A DNA stretch of 64,000 nt, taken from assembly GCF_030734285.1 (NCBI RefSeq), contig NZ_CP132294.1, positions 496,001-560,000 of the forward strand, read 5' to 3'. Below, piece after piece: positions 34,273 to 43,213 of this stretch. Position 1 is the first letter of the stretch, and every line of letters starts with the position of its first letter. The stretch is from Natronococcus sp. AD-5. Lineage in GTDB: Archaea > Halobacteriota > Halobacteria > Halobacteriales > Natrialbaceae. The position numbers and the translations under genes were made by a program. The notes beneath the pieces were generated by a model. The model did not search any database. It worked only from the letters and a program-made list of their open reading frames with translations, and was not told the DNA's origin.

Positions 34273-34965
34273 CTACTCGAGCTTGCCGTGGTCCGCCGCG
34301 CCGGATTCGCCGCGTTCCTTCGACGACAACGGAACGGCGAGACCGAGCAACGCAGCGTGGTAGACGGCGACCGCGACGACGACGTAGACGCCGTCGATTC
34401 CCGGAAGCGACGCGCTCTCGAGGAACGGCTCGTTCGGGTTGAACGCCCAGAGGTGGAAAATCCACCCGAACAACATCGCGGTCATCAACGGGAGGTAGAC
34501 CCGACGCAACCGGTGGCTGAACGCGCCGCGATAGCTGATGTTCGGCGTCGGATCGCGGTAATCCCGGCTCAGCTCCGCTCGCCACGCGTCGCGTTCGACG
34601 CCTTCGGAGGGGTTGAGCGCGTTCGCGAAGAGGTTCTCCTGGAGCACGCGGACGCGCGAGCGCCAGATGTCGTAATCCCGGAACCGCCGTGCTTCGATGA
34701 ACAGGAAGACGGTTCCCATAACGAGCCCCGCGAGGATCACCGCGTGGGACTCGCCGGAGAACGCGTACGCGACGATGGCCGTCATTACCGTCACCGCCCA
34801 GTTGGTGGTGGTGTCGAGTCGGTCACGCCATCCGACGGTGCGTTCCATCTCGCCTCTGTAGAGGTGAGCCGCGACGGAGCCGAGACCGGTGCTTCGGTCG
34901 ACCATCTCGCGACCGATCTCCGCCTGCTCCGGATCCTCCGGGTCGAAATCTGAATTCCCCGCCAT
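34273..34965 (-). CDS. DUF2270 membrane protein
   Basis: A 230-aa protein. The hallmark stretch HLYRGEMERTVGWRDRLDTT is followed by TNWAVTVMTAIVAYAFS, two close transmembrane helices (about 60-100), FIEARRFRDYDIWRSRVRVL, and two more helices near 160-180 and 195-215. DUF2270 proteins are common in haloarchaea and of unknown function. Start at MAGNSDFD. A truncated relative is at 53872-54195. Confidence 0.88.
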   Translation of the reverse strand: MAGNSDFDPEDPEQAEIGREMVDRSTGLGSVAAHLYRGEMERTVGWRDRLDTTTNWAVTVMTAIVAYAFSGESHAVILAGLVMGTVFLFIEARRFRDYDIWRSRVRVLQENLFANALNPSEGVERDAWRAELSRDYRDPTPNISYRGAFSHRLRRVYLPLMTAMLFGWIFHLWAFNPNEPFLESASLPGIDGVYVVVAVAVYHAALLGLAVPLSSKERGESGAADHGKLE

Positions 34966-35034
34966 ATTTGAGCGTACGATCCGAGCACGAATCTTCCTTG
35001 GCACCGTCGACGCGTCCGGCCCTTCCCGACGCCG

Positions 35035-36678
35035 TTAGTTCTCCGCGTACGCGTCTCGAAACCGGGCGATCTGTCGATCCGTGCCGGCGATAACGAGGTG
35101 ATCGTCGGCGGCGAACCGCGTTCCGTCGACCGCGGAGTGGACGTCTCCGTCGCGTTCGAGCGCGACGACGGTGCACCCCGTTTCTCGGCGTATCTTCGCC
35201 GCCGAGAGTTCGTCGCCCACGAGCGCGGACGCGGCCACCCGACGCAGCTGGAGCCGGTCGCCGAGGGTCATGACCTCGTGTTCGAACACGCGGAGGAGGA
35301 TCATGCGACCGGCGACGTTCGGTAATGCGAGAACGTAGCTGGCGCCCGCGGCTCGCAGCGCGGTCACGCTCTCCGCGGTGTTGGCGCCGACGATGATCTC
35401 GAGATCTGGATTGAGCGCGCGGGCGGTGAGCACCGTGAGGATCGCGTCGTCGTCCGTCTCGAGCGCGACGATGAGCGTCTCGGCGTCTTCGATCCTCGCC
35501 TCGAGGAGGGTCTTCTCGTTCGTCGCGTCGCCGACGACGTCCACGTGGCCGCCGGCCTCGCGGTCGACGACTACGGTCTCCAGTCCGGCGCGCTCGAGGG
35601 TCCCGTACGCCGATCGGCCGACGAATCCGGCGCCGACCACGACGACGGGATCCGCCGCCGTCCGATAGCGGTGTCCGCTCGAGCCGGTCAGTTCCGCGGC
35701 CGCTTCGAGCTCCGACTCGGTTCCGGCCACGAGCAGTGCGGTGTTCTGGTCGATGCGGACGCGCTCGGATAGCGTGGTGACGAAATCGCCGCGAACCCAC
35801 GCGCCGAGGACGGTCGCACCGGTTTGCTCGAGCCGGCGGGACGAGGCGACGGTCTCGCCGAAGAGGTCGGCGTCCGGATCGACGAGGAATTCGACGACGT
35901 CGAATGCCTCCCTGAGCTCGAACCCGTCGCCAAGGTCGGGTTCGACCACGTCCCGGACTCTGTCGCCCAGGCCCTTTCCGAGCCGGTGTTTCGGCGACAG
36001 CACCTCGTCGACGCCGGCGTAGCGGAAGTACCGCGCCCGCGAGGGATCGGCGATCAGGACGAACACCGTGGCTTCGGGATCGCGGTCCTGGACCGCGAGG
36101 ACGGCCCTGACGAACTCGTGTTCGGTGCCGTCGACGACGACCGCGGTCGCGTCCCCGAGCTGTGCCGCGTCGAGCGTGTCGTCGGTCGCCGGATCCCCGT
36201 GGAGGACCGTGAGGCCGCCCTCGTGAAGGCGCTGAGCGCGATCCCCGTCGGCCTCGAGGATTACGTACGGCGTCCCGCTGGCTTCGAGTTCGTCGACGAG
36301 CGTATCACAGAGGTCGGTGTAGCCGACGATGACGACGTGGTCCTCGAGTTCGTTGACGTGTTCGGGCGGCGTCGGCTGGACGATCGTCTGCAACCACGGG
36401 ATGACGAACAGCGGGACGGCGACGAAGATGTAACTGATGCCCGTCACCTGTATCAGCATCATCAATAGCGTCATCTCGGGGGTTCCCCAGGGTGCGTCCT
36501 GGCCGTACCCCGTCGTCGTCATCGAGTGGAAGACGACGTCGAGCGCCTGGAACCACGTTCGCGGTTCGCCCTCGAGGGCCGCCATTCCCCACTGGTAGAC
36601 GTACGCGTACGTGCTTATCAGAATCGCCAGCGAACCGAAGTAGCCCGCGATCCGATAGGTGAGTCGAACCACGATCAC
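35035..36678 (-). CDS. K+ channel with two TrkA (RCK) modules
   Basis: A 547-aa channel-type protein. The two-helix pore has the filter TTTGYGQ (residues 54-60), which differs from canonical TVGYG but keeps the GYG. An RCK/TrkA-N domain starts at HVVIVGYTDLCDTLVDEL (about 114) with a TrkA-C part around 250-315. A second TrkA-N starts at DPVVVVGAGFVGRSAYGTL (about 342) and ends with a TrkA-C (ALVGDELSAAKIRRETGCTV). It should gate K+ (or another cation) flux in response to nucleotide or ion binding. Confidence 0.92.
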   Translation of the reverse strand: MIVVRLTYRIAGYFGSLAILISTYAYVYQWGMAALEGEPRTWFQALDVVFHSMTTTGYGQDAPWGTPEMTLLMMLIQVTGISYIFVAVPLFVIPWLQTIVQPTPPEHVNELEDHVVIVGYTDLCDTLVDELEASGTPYVILEADGDRAQRLHEGGLTVLHGDPATDDTLDAAQLGDATAVVVDGTEHEFVRAVLAVQDRDPEATVFVLIADPSRARYFRYAGVDEVLSPKHRLGKGLGDRVRDVVEPDLGDGFELREAFDVVEFLVDPDADLFGETVASSRRLEQTGATVLGAWVRGDFVTTLSERVRIDQNTALLVAGTESELEAAAELTGSSGHRYRTAADPVVVVGAGFVGRSAYGTLERAGLETVVVDREAGGHVDVVGDATNEKTLLEARIEDAETLIVALETDDDAILTVLTARALNPDLEIIVGANTAESVTALRAAGASYVLALPNVAGRMILLRVFEHEVMTLGDRLQLRRVAASALVGDELSAAKIRRETGCTVVALERDGDVHSAVDGTRFAADDHLVIAGTDRQIARFRDAYAEN

Positions 36679-36963
36679 CCGCTCCGGACGTTCGGTCCGC
36701 CGTCGCCGTCGTCATCGATCATTCGTCGCGTTACATTTTGTAGCGGACGGGTATCCGTCTTGATGGGGCCAGTGCAAGGACGCGTAGTTGGCGGCGTACA
36801 GGGTGGTCCGAGACGCGGAGAGCGGGGCACGGACGGATCGGAGAGACCGCCACCGGACCGCGCTCGCGGGCGGACACGGCGGCAGTTGCTCCGAGCGAAC
36901 GCCGACGCTCTGCGATCGCGAAAGAGGAAAAGGCCCAACTAGGATGGCCCCCAAGGGCCGATC

Positions 36964-37290
36964 ATGGGACTTGGCAGCACTGCAAAGAAAATCCAGGGTC
37001 TGTCCGAGCGCGCCGAAGCGATGTACAAGCAGGTCCAGGAGCTCCAGCGGCGTATCATTCACCTCGAGGACGAGGTCGACGACACTCACGACACCGTCCG
37101 ACGGATCGACCACCAGCTGAGCGACCAGCGCGAACTGCTGCTCGCGATCGCCGACGAGCAGGGGATCGACGGCGAGGAGATCCTCGCCGACGCGGCGATC
37201 GACCAGCCCGAAGGCGAGGACGGCGAGGCTGACGACGCTACCGAAGAGGTCGAGGAGCAGTCCGGTCCGGGCGAGACGACCGCCGAGTAA
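36964..37290 (+). CDS. DUF5798-type coiled-coil protein
   Basis: A 108-aa protein. MGLGSTAKKIQGLSERAEAM is followed by a coiled coil to about residue 65 (VQELQRRIIHLEDEVDDTHD, VRRIDHQLSDQRELLLAIAD), and then by an acidic disordered tail. This matches a conserved haloarchaeal family I associate with DUF5798. Function unknown. About 285 bp upstream are non-coding and carry its promoter together with that of the minus-strand channel gene. Confidence 0.75.
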   Translation: MGLGSTAKKIQGLSERAEAMYKQVQELQRRIIHLEDEVDDTHDTVRRIDHQLSDQRELLLAIADEQGIDGEEILADAAIDQPEGEDGEADDATEEVEEQSGPGETTAE

Positions 37291-37401
37291 TCGCCGACGG
37301 TCTCCTTTCGGTGCCACCGCCCGCTCGAATAGCGGCGCGGCCGTTCGTCGAGATGCCCCGGATAGCAAGACCTAACAATGGGGGCAACATTTGCCAGCAC
37401 G

Positions 37402-38382
37402 ATGACGACCCACGAGCGACCGGTGGACTCGGTGCTCGAGACGATCGGTCGGACGCCGCTCGTCCGGCTCCACGAGACGCCGGATGACGTTCGAATCTAC
37501 GCCAAACTCGAGTCGTTCAACCCGGGTGCGAGCGTAAAGGACCGTATCGGCCGCTACATGCTCGAACGGATGCTCGAGCGCGGCGACGTGCCGACCGGCG
37601 GCACGGTGATCGAACCGACCGCCGGCAACACGGGGATCGGCCTCGCGATCGCGGCCGAACAGCTCGGCCTCGACGCGATTTTCGTGGTTCCGGAGCGATT
37701 CAGCGTCGAGAAACAGCAACTGATGCGCGCCCTCGGCGCGGAGATTATCAACACGCCCACGGAGGACGGGATGGGCGGCGCGATCGATCGCGCCCACCAG
37801 CTCGCCGAGGAGCTGGACGACGCCGTCGTCCCCCAGCAGTTCTCGAACCCCCTGAACACGGAAGCTCACTACGAGACGACCGCACCCGAGATCTACGAGG
37901 CGCTCGACGGCGAGGTCGGCGCCGTCGTCGCGGGCTGTGGAACGGCCGGGACGCTCATGGGACTCGCTCGCTACGCCCTCGAGCAGAATTCCGCGACCCA
38001 CGTCGCCGCCGTCGAACCCGAGGGCTCGGTGTACGGCGAACTCTTCGACGAGGACCGCGAGGAAGACGAGTACAAGATCGAGGGGATCGGCACCCACGAC
38101 ACGGCGACCAACGAGCTGTTCGATCCCGAACTCGTAGACGAGATCCAGGCCGTCGCCGACCGGGACGCCCACGACGAACTCAAGCGTCTCGCCCGCGAGG
38201 AGGGCCACCTCGTCGCCTCGAGCGCCGGCGCGGCCAGCGTGGCCGCCAAGCGCGTCGCCCGACGGATCGACGAGGGCGAACTCGAGACGCCTCACGATAC
38301 CGTCGTGACGGTGTTTCCCGACTCGAGCGAGCGGTACCTCTCGAAGGGGATCTACCGCTCGTTCGAGGAGTGGACGTCGTAG
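37402..38382 (+). CDS. Cysteine synthase family PLP enzyme
   Basis: A 326-aa fold-type II PLP enzyme making cysteine from O-acetylserine (or O-phosphoserine) and sulfide. The PLP lysine is Lys46 in FNPGASVKDRIGRYM. The phosphate-binding loop is VAGCGTAGTLMG, and the substrate loop is EPTAGNTGIGLA. The EGIGTH-type loop (KIEGIGTHDTATNELF) is present. Start at MTTHERPVDSV; an alternative ATG lies 24 bp upstream. Whether it is CysK, CysM or a cystathionine beta-synthase-like enzyme cannot be fixed from sequence alone. Confidence 0.92.
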   Translation: MTTHERPVDSVLETIGRTPLVRLHETPDDVRIYAKLESFNPGASVKDRIGRYMLERMLERGDVPTGGTVIEPTAGNTGIGLAIAAEQLGLDAIFVVPERFSVEKQQLMRALGAEIINTPTEDGMGGAIDRAHQLAEELDDAVVPQQFSNPLNTEAHYETTAPEIYEALDGEVGAVVAGCGTAGTLMGLARYALEQNSATHVAAVEPEGSVYGELFDEDREEDEYKIEGIGTHDTATNELFDPELVDEIQAVADRDAHDELKRLAREEGHLVASSAGAASVAAKRVARRIDEGELETPHDTVVTVFPDSSERYLSKGIYRSFEEWTS

Positions 38383-38419
38383 CGAAAATCGGAGGCGATC
38401 CCGGGGGGTGCGTAACGGT

Positions 38420-38599
38420 CTACTGGTACAGTTTTCTGGCGTCGACGACGTCTATCGCGTCTTCCTGTTCGACTTCCCAGACCCGGAGGACGAGATGCGC
38501 CTTGCAGTGGTACTCGACCATCTCCATCCCCGTCCGCTCGTTTCTGAGTACGAGCTGGCAGGTCTCTTCGTTCGAACAGTCCCCAGACCGTTCACACAT
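38420..38599 (-). CDS. Small Cys/His-rich protein
   Basis: A 59-aa protein: MCERSGDCSNEETCQLVLRN, then VEYHCKAHLVLRVWEVEQED. CX5C, a third Cys, and HCKAH could form a zinc site. Its composition and acidic C-terminus fit a real haloarchaeal gene. Function unknown. Convergent with the cysteine synthase gene. Confidence 0.6.
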   Translation of the reverse strand: MCERSGDCSNEETCQLVLRNERTGMEMVEYHCKAHLVLRVWEVEQEDAIDVVDARKLYQ

Positions 38600-38743
38600 T
38601 CTATGTTCCCGTAGTCTTCTGGCCGATAAGTCTCTGTCGGTGGGAAGATACACCCGCGAGTATCGTCGCGTGATTCGCGCGAGTACTCGAGCGACTCGAG
38701 GGCGCGACGGCGCGTCGGCCGCGTCCCGCCGGAATAACCGCCA

Positions 38744-39154
38744 TCATGTGACGAGCCGCCGATGATCGACTTTCATACACCGATCTTGGACGACGGTTCG
38801 TCCCGCATCCTCGGCGCGAGCGGCGGCCTCGTCGTCGCGGATCCCCTGCTGGGCCCAAATCACGTCGACGTCCTCGCGTCCGAGCGCCTCGTCGACGACG
38901 CCGCTGACCTCCTCGCTCGGCCGGAAGATACAGACGATGTCGATCTCCGCGTCGACGTCCGAGAGCGCGTCGTAGACGCGTCGGCCGAAGATCTCCTCGG
39001 CGTAGGGGTTGACCGGAATCACGTCGTAGCCCCGTTCCAGAAGGTAGTTCGGAACGTCGTGGGCCGCTTTTCCCGGCGACCTCGAGCAGCCGACGACGGC
39101 GATCGTCTCGGCGGCGAGAATCTCCCGGAGCCGATCGGGCGCGTTCACTGGCAT
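38744..39154 (-). CDS. CoA-binding domain protein (YccU-like)
   Basis: A 136-aa single-domain Rossmann protein: ILAAETIAVVGCSRSPGKAA, YLLERGYDVIPVNPYAEEIF, IDIVCIFRPSEEV, and VIWAQQGIRDDEAAARAEDA ending VVQDRCMKVDH. Stand-alone CoA-binding proteins of this type occur across bacteria and archaea; the fold matches the CoA-binding part of succinyl-CoA synthetase. Metabolic role unknown. Confidence 0.92.
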   Translation of the reverse strand: MPVNAPDRLREILAAETIAVVGCSRSPGKAAHDVPNYLLERGYDVIPVNPYAEEIFGRRVYDALSDVDAEIDIVCIFRPSEEVSGVVDEALGREDVDVIWAQQGIRDDEAAARAEDAGRTVVQDRCMKVDHRRLVT

Positions 39155-39203
39155 AGCGAACCTACCGTCGCCAGCGGTAAACGTTGTGCGGCTCCCGCGG
39201 GAC

Positions 39204-39824
39204 TCACCTCGAGAGACCCGCCGTCCGAATCTCGGGGTTGGTCTCCTCGCTTTCGGTCACCTCGATGACCGCGTCGAACAGCTGCTTGAGCGTGTTCATC
39301 GTCTGATCGTCGTGGGACGTCGAGTCGATAACGTAGACGCCGAGCGCGTCCGCGCTCTGAATCCGGCCGGTGAAGACGTGCAGGAATCGGAACACCGTCT
39401 GGAGGTCGGAATACATCAGCAGCGTCGAAATCGAGTGGAGGAGCACGCGATTTCGCGCCAGCCCTCGCTGGTCGTAGAACTCCTGGAGGAACTCCGAGAG
39501 TTTGATCCCGATCCCGGTCATGTCGACCGGCGAGGACGCGTACTTGACCCGCGAGGTATCCTCGACGGAGCCGATTCCGCGTTGTTTCGTGACACAATCG
39601 ACGACGCCGACGACGGCGTCGTCCGGAAGTTCGGCGAGAACGACGTCGGCGCTGTCTTTCGTGGTGACGGTGATCGATCCATCGCCGCGGCTCGCACCGC
39701 TTGCGAGGATGCTGAGGGCGATCGATCGTTTCCCCGTTAGTGGCGGGCCTGCGACGAGTACGTTCGTTCCGGCTTCGACTTCGGTGTCCGGAAGGACATT
39801 TGCAAGGTCATACATACCAGACAT
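39204..39824 (-). CDS. RAD55/RecA-like ATPase-fold protein, haloarchaeal signalling type
   Basis: A 206-aa protein with Walker A-like GPPLTGKRS (about 26-34) and later strands VVGVVDCVTKQRG, RNRVLLHSISTLLMYSDLQT and LGVYVIDSTSHDDQTM. This matches haloarchaeal RAD55-type proteins lacking a clear Walker B glutamate, often found near HTR or HalOD genes. Probably a regulatory NTPase and not a recombinase. An AT-rich promoter lies at 39825-39960. Confidence 0.8.
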   Translation of the reverse strand: MSGMYDLANVLPDTEVEAGTNVLVAGPPLTGKRSIALSILASGASRGDGSITVTTKDSADVVLAELPDDAVVGVVDCVTKQRGIGSVEDTSRVKYASSPVDMTGIGIKLSEFLQEFYDQRGLARNRVLLHSISTLLMYSDLQTVFRFLHVFTGRIQSADALGVYVIDSTSHDDQTMNTLKQLFDAVIEVTESEETNPEIRTAGLSR

Positions 39825-39964
39825 TAACTTTCCCCGCAGTTATCCAACGGATAACTGCTATAACTGCTGTGGACTCGAGTGTCTGGTATGAAGATACACC
39901 AACTTAGTTATAATACTTTTGATTATACATAATCTTATACGATCGTCGGCCCAGACTCGTGTAC

Positions 39965-40819
39965 TCAGGCCGCCGCGGAGGCCTCGAGGACGGCGCGACC
40001 GGCGACGAACGCGACGGCCGCGAGAAACATTCCGTACTTGAGGTGGGACTGTCCCGCCGTCGGGTCCTCGAAACTCTCGTACGCGGCGTAGAGCATGATC
40101 GCGTTCGCCGGAAGCACCAGCAGGAGGTACGCCGTCCCGAAGAACTCGAGGAGGTACGGGAGCGGGCTCGCGAGGACGGCGACGACGAGCAGCACCGTCG
40201 CGACGAGCAGGGCGCGTCGCTCGCCGATCGCGATCGGGAGCGTATTGAGCCCCTCCTCGCGGTCGCCCTCGAGGTCCTCGACGTCCTTGATGATCTCCCG
40301 GGTCAGCGTCGCGACGGCCGCCAGCAGGAAGAGGACCGCCGCGGGGCCGATCTCGCCCACGGCCGCGGCGCCGAAGAGGAAGGTGCTCCCGACGAGGTAG
40401 GCGACCAGGGCGTTACCGAGCCCCGGTAGCCCCTTGAACACTTCCGTGTAGGCGACCAGGGCGACGAGGTTGATGCCCGCGATCGCGACGGCCGGCAGCG
40501 GGAGCAGCAGCGCCAGCACGACGGCCCCCAGAAAGAGCACGATGCTAAACACGAGTGCGCCCCGCGGACTGACCGCGCCTCGGGGAATCGCCCTGTCCGG
40601 CTGGTTGATCCGGTCGATCTCCCGGTCGAAGTAGTCGTTGATGGCGTTTCCGGCGCCGACCGCCAGCCCCGTCGCCGCCACCGCCGTCGTCACCTCGAAC
40701 GGGTGGGTCGTCGCGCCTCCGGCGACGAACGCGCCGATAAACGTCAGCACGCTCGCGGCGATCACGTTCACCGGCCGCGTCAGCTCGAGCAACCCACGGA
40801 GCGTCTCCCCCGCTGTCAT
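39965..40819 (-). CDS. ubiA: Geranylgeranylglycerol-phosphate geranylgeranyltransferase (UbiA family)
   Basis: A 284-aa membrane prenyltransferase that adds the second geranylgeranyl chain in archaeal membrane lipid synthesis (DGGGP synthase). The first Asp-rich motif is NAINDYFDREIDRINQPDRA and the second is EIIKDVEDLEGDREEGLNTL. Eight to nine hydrophobic helices fill the rest, and the N-terminus LLELTRPVNVIAA fits the DGGGPS group. Confidence 0.94.
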   Translation of the reverse strand: MTAGETLRGLLELTRPVNVIAASVLTFIGAFVAGGATTHPFEVTTAVAATGLAVGAGNAINDYFDREIDRINQPDRAIPRGAVSPRGALVFSIVLFLGAVVLALLLPLPAVAIAGINLVALVAYTEVFKGLPGLGNALVAYLVGSTFLFGAAAVGEIGPAAVLFLLAAVATLTREIIKDVEDLEGDREEGLNTLPIAIGERRALLVATVLLVVAVLASPLPYLLEFFGTAYLLLVLPANAIMLYAAYESFEDPTAGQSHLKYGMFLAAVAFVAGRAVLEASAAA

Positions 40820-40949
40820 GGCCGCATCTGCTCAGGCGGAGCGGTTAAACGGTACGATCTGCCGGCAGACCGACCGACTGACCCGCAGCGGTCCGTCGTC
40901 TGCGAGGCTGGGGACGTTCGCAGACTTCGCTCCGGTTCACGCTCGGCCG

Positions 40950-41131
40950 TTACCGCCACTCCTCGAGATCACGGAGGTCTTCGTCGGCGATCGAGAGCCG
41001 CGCGCTCACCCGTTCCTCTCCGGTCGCGTCGGCGGGAATGGCGGCTGGACCGCCATCCAGACCCGTTCGTCGTCGGTACGCAACTCGAGCGTTTCGTCAC
41101 CGGACTGTTCTCGTCGGATGCCGGGTCTCGT
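40950..41131 (-). pseudogene. Possible gene remnant
   Basis: Two overlapping frames on the minus strand look like one decayed gene. One reads SGDETLELRTDDERVWMAVQ, and the other continues VSARLSIADEDLRDLEEWR and stops at 40950. Joining them needs one indel near 41050, and no start codon is present. Acidic composition supports former coding. The flanks (40820-40949, 41132-41312) show nothing I can support. Confidence 0.3.
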
Positions 41132-41312
41132 TCACCGCTATGGGTGCGCGTTTGCTCCCAGCGATAACGATCTCCGAAGCTGATTTTCATCGACCGGGAA
41201 CGTGTGCTCGAGACGAGTGGGGTTCGTTTGTGCGCTCTCGAATGTGTTGTCCGCTGTCGGAACGGATAAAAATCGAGTGACTTATACGGAACCACCGGAA
41301 ACGAACTGGTGA

Positions 41313-41387
41313 GGGCGCTTAGCTCAGTCTGGACAGAGTACTTGGCTTCGGACCAAGCTGTCGCGGGTTCAAATCCTGCAGCGCCCA
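41313..41387 (+). tRNA. tRNA-Arg (anticodon TCG)
   Basis: A 75-nt cloverleaf. The acceptor stem GGGCGCT pairs with AGCGCCC, discriminator A. The D arm is AGCTCAGTCTGGACAGAGT. Anticodon stem CTTGG/CCAAG encloses CTTCGGA, giving TCG. The T arm is GCGGGTTCAAATCCTGC. No CCA is encoded. Its 3' end serves as integration site: the last bases are repeated at 47947-47961. Confidence 0.97.
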
Positions 41388-41560
41388 TACATTTGACGCA
41401 CAATAATCGCCCGACAGCGTGGCGATTATCGGTCGAACGACCCTGATCCTTACTTTCGTTCGATGATCGAACGGTGAGTGATCGGCTCGGGAATCCGCGT
41501 ACATCCAAACTGGTCCAGACGGAGAAAATCAATCGGCGATTGACGTAGCAGTCGCTGCTC
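41375..41560 (+). repeat. Left attachment site and extended repeat
   Basis: The 15-bp core lies at 41375-41389. The next about 170 bp match 47962-48140 imperfectly: shared blocks include CAATAATCGCC, GTGGCGATT, TTTCGTTCGATG, GCGTAC-CCAAACT and GAGAAAATCAATCG. A dyad GTTCGATGATCGAAC is at 41458-41472. The remaining stretch to 41698 holds the promoter of the first TIR-like gene (gaatataat near 41668). Confidence 0.7.
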
Positions 41561-41698
41561 CAGTATGAATCCCGCGATGGAAGCCATACACGGCCTTGCA
41601 TATCTCTTGTGCTGAATGTGGCACTTGAAGTGTTCATACTTTAGGTGCCAATCAAAACTGACCAAAGAATATAATGGGCATTGATTGAATGTGGGTAT

Positions 41699-42184
41699 AT
41701 GGCACGAACGACGTTCTTTAGCTTCCACTACGATAACGATATCTGGAGAGCTAGTCAGGTCCGGAATTCAGATGTCGTTGATAATAGTATTGATGAATCT
41801 GGATTTATCGATGGCGCAAGTTGGGAATCAATAAAACGTGATGGGGATGATGCAGTTCGAGACTGGATTAATAGAAATATGAAGGGCTGTTCTGTGACGG
41901 TCGTTTTAATTGGCAGCGAAACATACAATAGAAAATGGATAAATCATGAAATTGAAAAAAGTTATCAAGAAGACATGGGATTAGTCGGCGTTAGGATTCA
42001 CAAAATACGAGATGAAGGCGGAAACAGGGATGGGCGTGGTAATAATCCGCTGTCAAGATATCAAGATTCGAACACAGGTGAAAGTCTGTCTTCTATTTTT
42101 AATACCTATGATTGGGTAAGTGATAATGGACGCGAGAATTTAGGGGATTGGGTGGAGGAGGCGGCTCAAATTGCTAACCGGTAA
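41699..42184 (+). CDS. TIR-like (ThsB/DUF1863-type) protein 1
   Basis: A 161-aa MTH538-type TIR-like domain protein. It opens MARTTFFSFHYDNDIW, has a VTVVLIGSETYNRKW strand-turn, and INHEIEKSYQ with Glu84 where TIR NADases place the catalytic acid. It then has GLVGVRIHKIRDE and FNTYDWVSDN. Thoeris ThsB proteins use this fold to make cyclic-ADP-ribose-like signals; whether this protein does so is inference. Codon use is AT-rich. Its stop overlaps the next start by one base (TAATG), so it is coupled to the two-TM gene. Confidence 0.8.
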   Translation: MARTTFFSFHYDNDIWRASQVRNSDVVDNSIDESGFIDGASWESIKRDGDDAVRDWINRNMKGCSVTVVLIGSETYNRKWINHEIEKSYQEDMGLVGVRIHKIRDEGGNRDGRGNNPLSRYQDSNTGESLSSIFNTYDWVSDNGRENLGDWVEEAAQIANR

Positions 42185-42612
42185 TGGGCGATAACGACCT
42201 TCGTACAAAAGATCTTGAATTCATTCAAGATATCATCACTCGTTTGTCTGAAAACTCATTTAAAATTAAAGGGTGGTCAGTCACACTTATTGTGGTGGTC
42301 CTTCTTTTCCGGACTAGAGATCTGCACCTCTTAGTTGCATTTATACCTCTCTTCGGATTCTGGACATTGGATGCATACTACCTCAAACTTGAGCGAAGAT
42401 ATCGATCTATGTACAAGGACGCAAGGACAGGAAATAAAGATAGGGACCAGTTCGAGATGGATTCATCTGCGTATAGTGTAGACTCAGTCCCGGAATTAAT
42501 GCTCTCAAAGTCGTTAGCACTTTTCCACGGAACAATTTTCATTCTACTATTAATATATTCGGTGTTTGTCTTCCTATTGTGGTTGTATCCTAAATTGTAT
42601 CATATATTATAA
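42184..42612 (+). CDS. Two-TM membrane protein partner of TIR-like protein 1
   Basis: A 142-aa protein. The conserved N-terminus DLEFIQDIITRLSENSFKIK leads into a first hairpin of two membrane helices (about 30-65), then a basic amphipathic region LKLERRYRSMYKDARTGNKD, and a last helix FHGTIFILLLIYSVFVFLLW. Similar small membrane proteins accompany TIR-like genes in other prokaryotes, from memory of the family pattern, and they could be a membrane effector. Co-translated with the TIR gene. Confidence 0.7.
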   Translation: MGDNDLRTKDLEFIQDIITRLSENSFKIKGWSVTLIVVVLLFRTRDLHLLVAFIPLFGFWTLDAYYLKLERRYRSMYKDARTGNKDRDQFEMDSSAYSVDSVPELMLSKSLALFHGTIFILLLIYSVFVFLLWLYPKLYHIL

Positions 42613-42709
42613 TATATTTCACTATCCTTTGTAAGGTTTGATGGGTCTTGACAGTGCTGATTAATGAACGGGAGAACGTATAATGACCTCTAACTGTAAC
42701 ACTAATACT

Positions 42710-43144
42710 ATGGCAGATTGTGAGTTTTGTAAGATCGTATCCGAAGACGCGCCAAGCAGCGTTGTTTATCAGAATGACCGTACTTTGGCTATGATGACTC
42801 TTCGGCCAATGGCCAGAGGTCATATTCTTGTGATACCAAAAAAACATGCGGCCTCACTATCAGAAATGGAATACAAAACCGGGGGAGAACTGTTTGAGGT
42901 GGGGATGAAAATAGCTGAGGCGCTCAGAGTTTCAGAAATAGAGAGTGAAGGGATCAACTTTTGGCTAGCAGACGGGGAAGCCGCCGGTCAGGAAGTATTT
43001 CACGTTCATCTTCACGTGTTGCCAAGGTCAGAAACAGACGGAATTCGTTTGGAAGGACCGCGATTAGACTTGAATCGCTCAGAGATGGACTCCGACGCGG
43101 AAATCATCAAAGAACAGTTAAATGGAGATGAACATGAATTTTAA
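42710..43144 (+). CDS. HIT-family nucleotide hydrolase/transferase
   Basis: A 144-aa HIT protein. CEFCKI at the N-terminus, RGHILVIPKKHAASLSEMEY, and the HIT triad HVHLHVLPR. HIT enzymes act on nucleotide phosphoramidates, dinucleoside polyphosphates or ADP-ribose-like compounds. Located between two TIR-like genes in an AT-rich island, it may process a nucleotide signal, though housekeeping HIT function is equally possible. Start at MADCEFC; an earlier ATG adds nine unlikely residues. Confidence 0.88.
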   Translation: MADCEFCKIVSEDAPSSVVYQNDRTLAMMTLRPMARGHILVIPKKHAASLSEMEYKTGGELFEVGMKIAEALRVSEIESEGINFWLADGEAAGQEVFHVHLHVLPRSETDGIRLEGPRLDLNRSEMDSDAEIIKEQLNGDEHEF

Positions 43145-43213
43145 TTTCATTCCTGGTCAGTACGCACAGTCATTCCAACAACTGAATCGGAGAACAGCAT
43201 TCGTTCAGCGGTC